This document shows positions 1 to 6,100 of a stretch of DNA of 7,037 nucleotides, one piece after another; the stretch's first letter is position 1, and each line of letters starts with the position of its first letter. The notes below the pieces were generated by a model that saw only the letters and a list, made by a program, of their open reading frames with translations, was not told where the DNA came from and did no database searches. Origin of the DNA: Planctomycetota bacterium (lineage in GTDB: Bacteria > Planctomycetota > UBA11346); contig JACDEN010000131.1 of assembly GCA_013816415.1 (NCBI GenBank), forward strand, positions 1 through 7,037. The letters are read 5' to 3'. Both the position numbers and the translations under genes were made by a program.

Positions 1-111
1 CCCGTAGGTCGCCCCCACGGTCATGCTCAGGCCACCGACGCCGCTGACGGTGATCGAGGCTGGCCCCGAAGCTTCACCGATGCTGCCGGCTGCCGACACG
101 GAAATCACCGG
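1..111 (-). repeat. Calx-beta unit 18, cut by the window edge
   Basis: The first 37 residues of a further unit: P-V-I-S-V, G-S-I-G-E-A-S-G-P, I-T-V-S-G-V-G-G-L-S-M-T-V. The arginine found at this place in neighbouring units is glycine here (codon on 42-40). The array clearly continues past the left edge. Confidence 0.9.
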
Positions 112-3100
112 ATCATCGTCGACGATCGTTACGGTCTCGCTGGTCGGGGCGATCAGGATTGCGCCGCCCGTGGGAACGCTGAGGGCAAACGTGAACGACT
201 CGTCGATTTCCGCCAGACCATCGCTGGTGATCGGCACCGAGACCGTCTGGCTGATCGAACCGGCGGGAAACGTCACCGTGCCCACGGTCGCGGTGTAATC
301 GCTGCCCGCTGCCGCCGTGACGTCGGCGGTCGTGTAGCTCGCGCCCACGGTCATGCTCAGGCCACCGACGCGGGTGACGGTGATCGTCAACGGACCCGCC
401 GACTCGCCGATGCTCGCGGTCGATACCGCCAAGGAGATCTGCGCGTCGTCGTCGACGATGGTTTCGGTCGTCGATGCCGGAGTGCCGAGCGTCGCGCCGC
501 CGCTCGGGGCGCTGAGCGTCACGATGAACGTCTCGTCGCTTTCCGGCGCGGTGTCGCTGGTGATCGGCACCGAGATGGTCTGGCTGAGCGAACCTGGCAC
601 GAAGGTCACCGTGCCCGTGGCCGTGGTGTAATCACTGCCGGCGTTCGCGGTGCCGTCTGCAGTCCCGAAGGTCGCGCCGACGGTCATGGTCAAACCGCCG
701 ATGCGGCTGACGGTGATCGAGGCCGAACCCGACGCCTCGCCGACGCTGCCGGTTGCCGATGCGAAGGCGATCTGCGGATCGTTGTCGATGATGGTTTCGA
801 TCCTCGCCGCCGTTCCCAAGGTCGCGCCACCCGTCGGCAGTGTCAGCGTCAGCGTGAAAGTCTCGTCATTTTCGGCCGTAGTGTCGTTCGATATCGGCAC
901 CGTGATGGTCTGGGTGGTAGCATTCGCGGCAAAGGACACCGTGCCCGTGGTCGCGGTATAGTCGCTGCTCGCGAACGCCGAACCGTCGGCGGTGCCATAG
1001 GTCGCGCCCACCGCCATGCTCAAACCGCCCACGCGGTTGATGACGATGGATGCCGGTCCCGACGCTTCGCCCACGCTGCCCGTCGCCGAGGCCACCGAGA
1101 TGACCGGATCGTCGTCGAGAATGGTCACGGTCTGCGTCGGCTGCGAACCCAGGCCAGAGCCGCCGGTCGGCGAGCTCAAGGTCAGAACGAATGTCTTGTC
1201 GGTCTCGGGAACGCTGTCTGGGGTGATCGCCACCAGGATCGTTTGGCTGAGGATGTTGGGAGCGAACGTCAACGACCCGCTATTCGCGCTGTAGTCCGTA
1301 CCCGCGATCGCCGAAGCATTGCTGGTCGCATAGCTCACGCCGACCGTGGTCGACAGCGCGCCGGTGCGCGTGACGGTGAAGCTGGCGGTGCCGACGGATT
1401 CCGAGACGTTGACGGTTGCGGAACCGAAGGTCAGGCGCGCGTCATCGTCGATGATGGTGACATCGGTGGTCGTTGCGCCCAAGGACGCGCCGCCAGTGGC
1501 CCCGGTGAGCGTGACGCGGAAGGTCTCGTCGGTCTCCGCAGAGTTGTCCGGCACCGTGCTCACGCTGATCGATCCACTGGTCGAGCCTGGTCCGAACGAG
1601 ATTATGCCCGAGGCGGATGCATAGTCGCCGGGAGCTGCCGCGGTGAGATTTGAGGTGGAGTAGTTGGCTCCCACAAACATCGTCAGTCCGCCGCTACGTG
1701 TGACGTTGATGATCGCCGCCGATCCTTCCGGCACACTGGCTGTCGACCCGTTCATCAGGATCTGCGGGTCGTCATCGGTAATGGTGACGGTGGTGGCGGG
1801 CTGGACGCCAAGCGACCCACCAGCCCCTGCACTGGTCAAAGTGACGATGAACGTCTCGTCCGGCTCGGGCAAGGTGTCCGAGGTGATTGGAACCGAGATG
1901 ATCTGGGTGGTCACCCCTGGTCCGAAGCTGAGCACGGTCGAAGGCAGGGTGTAGTCGCCGCCCGGACCAGATGTAGCGGTGCCGCCGCCCGTCGAATAGG
2001 TCGGCGAGAGGCTCATCGACATGCCGCCAGCGCGATTGACCGTGATCGAGGCCGTGCCGCTTTCCGCGACCGTGATGGCGTTGGTCGCCATCGAGATGAC
2101 CGGATCATCATCGATGATCGTCACCGTCGCGGCCGCGGGCGCGCCGAGGGTCGCTCCGATCGCATTCGACAACTGCACGATGATGGTCTCGTCGTTTTCG
2201 GCGAGCGTGTCGTTATTGATGGTGATGGCGACGGGATGGGTCTGACCGTCAGCCTCGCCACCCGCCCAAAACACCGTCTGATTGGTGATGACTGTGTAAT
2301 CGTTGCCGAATCCGGGAGTCGCCGTACCGCCCGCCACCGTCGAGACATCGATTTGTGCAGCCGCGGTGCTTCCGACTCGGGCGACGGTGACCAGAATGGT
2401 TCCCCCATTCTCGGAGCCCGAGAATGTCGCCGACGTGAACCTGATGCCGCTGTCGTCATCGAGGATGGTCGCCGTCGCGCTCGAGACCCCCAGCGCCACC
2501 ACGTCCATGCTCGCGCCGGTCACGCTCAAGCCGGATAGCGAGAGGTTGATCGTCTCGGGCGATTCGACCATGGTATCGTTGTTCACCGGGATGGCGACGG
2601 TCTCTGACGGCGAGCCTGGCGGGAAGGTCACGCTGGTGGTGACATCGTTATAGTCGGTCCCGCCGGCAATCGCGGTACCCGCGGACGTGCTGAAATTGAC
2701 CGTGGCGGTGCCCGCGAGGCTGCCGGTGCGCGTGATCGTCACCAGCCCGGGCGTGACGTTCTCGGCCAAATTGGTGTTCGCCGAGGCGAACTGGACGCTG
2801 GTGTCATTGTCAATGATCGTGACGGTCGCGGTCGGCAGCGGAGTCGGGTCGAGGTTGACCCCCATGGCCACGGGGCTCGTGAACGAGAGCGTGTAGGATT
2901 CGTCGCCCTCGAAGAGGCCGTCAGTGATCGCGTTCTGCCCGACGCCGAAGCCGGATACGCCCGGGCCGAAGGTCAGCGTCATGTTCACGTTGTTGTAGTC
3001 GCTGCCGCCGCCGGCGGTTCCACTCGTCGACATGACGGTGACGGTGAGCGTCCCGTTGAGCGACCCGATGCGGCTGACGCCGACGTTGAGAGTCGGCGAG

Positions 3101-6100
3101 CCGAACACCTCGTTCATCTGATACGACGGCTGGTCGAAGCGGACGCTGGTGTCGTCGTCGATGATGGTCAGGGTCGCGGTCGACGATCCGATCACGCGCG
3201 CGCCTGCGCCGACCGGGTTGTTCATCGTGAGCCGGATATCCTCGTTGCCCTCGGCCTGGGTGTCGGTGGTGATCGGGATGCTCGCGAACTTGGTCGAGAT
3301 GTCTCCCGGGCCCCAGGTCAGCGTCCGGGTGACCGCGGTGTAGTCCTGGCCGGCGGTGGCGCCATTGTCGGACGTGACCACATCGATGCTGACGGTGGTG
3401 GCGGGCGAGCCGATGCGCTGCACCGCGACCTGTGCCGGGCCCGAGCTTTCGCCGACCTGGTTGCTCAGGAATTGGAACTGCATGCCACCATCATCATCGA
3501 TGATGGTGACGGTCGCCGGGGACGGCAGAACGGCCGAGGTCGGATTCGGCGAGGTCAACTGGATGGTGAAGGTCTCATCGGCTTCCGAGATCGAGTCATT
3601 GTTGATCGGGATGGAAATGTTCTGGCTGTTCTGCCAAGATCCGAAGTTCAGAGTCGTTCCCGCCGAGCCGGTGTAATCGACGCCACCGCCGTTGGCGGTG
3701 CCGTCGACCGTGCTCCAGACCACGCTGACCGGGGAATTGCTCAAGCCGCTGCGGTTGACCGAAACGTTGAGCATGCCCCCGTTCTCGTTGATGGTATAGC
3801 TGGGGGCATTGAAGGTGAATCCGACGTCGTCGTCCTGGATGTTGACAGTGGCAGCGGTTCCGAGCGCGACCGATGGCGAAGGATTGGAGAGGATGAGGGT
3901 GAACGCTTCCGTGGGCTCGACCAGTGTATCCTGCAGCGTTTGGACCGTGATGTCCTTTTGATTCTCGCCGTCGAGGAAGGACACCACCTGGCCGGAAAAC
4001 GCTGTGTAGTCGGAGCCCGCGGTCGCGGAGCCGGCACCGGTCGAAACCTCGACCGTCTGCGTGCCGCTGCTGCTGCCGATGCGGCGGATGGTCACGTTCT
4101 GTGACTGGCCTTCGGTCACCCAAAAGCCGCCATTGTCGAAGGCGATGCCGTTGTCGTCGTCCAGGATGATGACCGAGGCATAGCCCGCACCGATGATGAA
4201 GGTGTCGTTGACGCCGCTGTTCGGGGGATTGTTGATGTTGAGGCCGACCTGCTCACTGCCTTCGGGGATGGCGTCCTGGAAGGGAGTGACCGTGATCGTC
4301 GCCGAGGAGGATCCGGCGGGAATGGTGACGGTTCCAGAGAGCGCCACATAGTCGACGCCCGCAGTGGCGTTGCCGTTGTTGGACGAATAGCTGACGACCA
4401 GGCTGAACAGCGTCGAGCCGGTGCGCGTCACGGTGAAGCTGCCGGGGACGAGACCCGCCTCGGCGGCCACGCTGCTGGCGGAGACGCTCACCGTCGGCAT
4501 CGGCAGGAGCATCACGGCGTGCTGGCCGCCGCTGCCGCCGGAGCGGCCTTCGCCCACGATCACGCCGCTGTCGTTGATGCCCGCCGCCCAACCGATCGAC
4601 GAGCCCGAAGGCACCAGGGCGTTCAGGTCGCGGGTGCCGCCTGATGCCGTCCATAGAATCGCGGTCGAGTAGTTGTTGCCGGCATCGTTCGCCGATCCGA
4701 CGATCGCATCGGATGCGTTGATCCCATTTGCGCCCGTCATGGCGTATCCAGCCGGGGGAGAAATGCCGAGGGTCACCGCACCGTCCCAGAATCCGGAACC
4801 TCCATTCCCCTTTCCTTGGAACAGGCCGGTGTCGAAAGCAACATGGCCAAGAGCATTGACCGACAGACCGGTGATGTAATCCCACGGGGCAGGAGTATTC
4901 AGGTACAGAGTGGAGCCGGGTCCGCCACCGAGCGTCAGGCGGTAGGCTTGCACCGGTCCGTTCCCGGCTGGATTCTGAACCGCACCCGTGACGAAGTTTT
5001 CGGCGATGGCCTGCGCGAACGAGCGCGGCGGACTGCTCAGGTAGGTCGTGGCGAGATTGGTGTCGGGACCGGACACGCCGAAGAGCGTGGCAATCTCGAA
5101 GGGCTGGCCCCCTTTGGTTCCGACGATGCCATTGGTACCGACCGCGTAAGCCTCATTTGGATTCGCGTTGGAACCATCATTGAACAGGACGGTCGCGGCA
5201 CCACCGCCCGCGCTGACGAAGGCCTTGGACACGTAGAGAGGGTCTTGATCGTCGCGACCGTTGGTCGCCGCGCCAACCACGCGTCCGGCGTCGTCGATCC
5301 CTCTCGTATTCATCTTATTCGGCGTCCCGCCGACATTGATCACGCCGAGGTCTTCGAGCGCGCGCGTCGCTGAATTCCAACGCACCGCGTGCTGGAGGCC
5401 GGTCGCATCCTGGGAATCGAGCGAAATGCTGCCAGAACTGTTGACGCCGGTTGCGCTGCTGCTGGTGCTGCCGGACAGCCCGCCGAGATCGACGAGGACG
5501 TACTCGATGTTGGAATCGCGGATGCCGAGCGATCCCGAGCTGCCGCCGACGATGCTGGCGCCGCTCGCGCCGCTGAGCGTCACCGTGACGAATTCCTCAG
5601 GCTCGCTCTGACTATCGGTCTGAGGATTGATATTGATGAAGTTGCTGTAGCTATTGCCGGGGGACCAGGTCAACGTCCCGCTTGAGTTATTGTAGTCCAT
5701 GCCCTGGGTCGCCGTTCCGGGGGTCACAGTGAAGTTGACCGACGCGGCGCTTCCAGTGCTGCCGACGCGCCGCACACGCAGTCCGGGGCCGTTGCCATTT
5801 TCATAGACGTACGACGACGTGGTGACGAACGCGAGTCCGGCGTCGTTGTCCCTGATGGTCACGGTCGCAGCGTCGGCGGTGCTGTCGATCGTCGCATTGC
5901 CGGTCGGGGATGATAGCTTGAGCAGGATGGTCTCGTCGTCCTCGGGCAGGGCATCATTGAAGATGCCACTCAGACCGATGGTGACGGTCTGGTTGCCGCC
6001 AATGCCATTGCCCCAGGACATGGGCGATCCGCTGATGCTGTAATCGGTGCCGGAGATCGCCGTCCCACCAACGACGGTCACCGCGACCCCGACCGTGCCG

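Larger units (their letters stand above)
1..2103 (-). repeat. Homogeneous Calx-beta tandem array, units 12 to 18
   Basis: Seven units of 109-112 residues follow one another without linkers. Their starts are at 2103, 1767, 1440, 1107, 777, 444 and 111. They share G-S-[VI]-G-E-[AS]-[SA]-G-[PS], [TSN]-R-[VIA]-G-G-[LM], S-D-Y-T and [IV]-P-I-[TS]-[SN]-D, and they contain no tryptophan. DNA similarity is also visible. Bases 14-41 match 344-371 exactly (28 bases, 330 apart), and 221-240 match 554-573 (333 apart). Similarity seems to rise toward the left edge, so recent tandem duplication or gene conversion is likely. Confidence 0.88.

Noticed and set aside
1..2103. CRISPR array or satellite DNA
   Set aside because: The period of about 330 bases, divergence between copies and an intact reading frame fit protein-domain repeats. 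CRISPR repeats are far shorter and non-coding.
23..3676. A regular series of plus-strand open frames of about 65-115 codons (starting near 23, 353, 650, 1016, 1346, 1664 and so on), similar to one another
   Set aside because: They lie opposite the Calx-beta units and repeat because the units repeat. The GC-rich antisense strand has few stops. Their translations are just the antisense of T-I-I-D-D-D and neighbouring motifs, with no family of their own.
3596..4885. Minus-strand open frames of up to about 210 codons in the two other frames (such as 4253-4885 and 3596-4123)
   Set aside because: They overlap the Calx-beta/HAF frame, are rich in arginine and proline as expected for off-frame GC-rich DNA, and show no domain.
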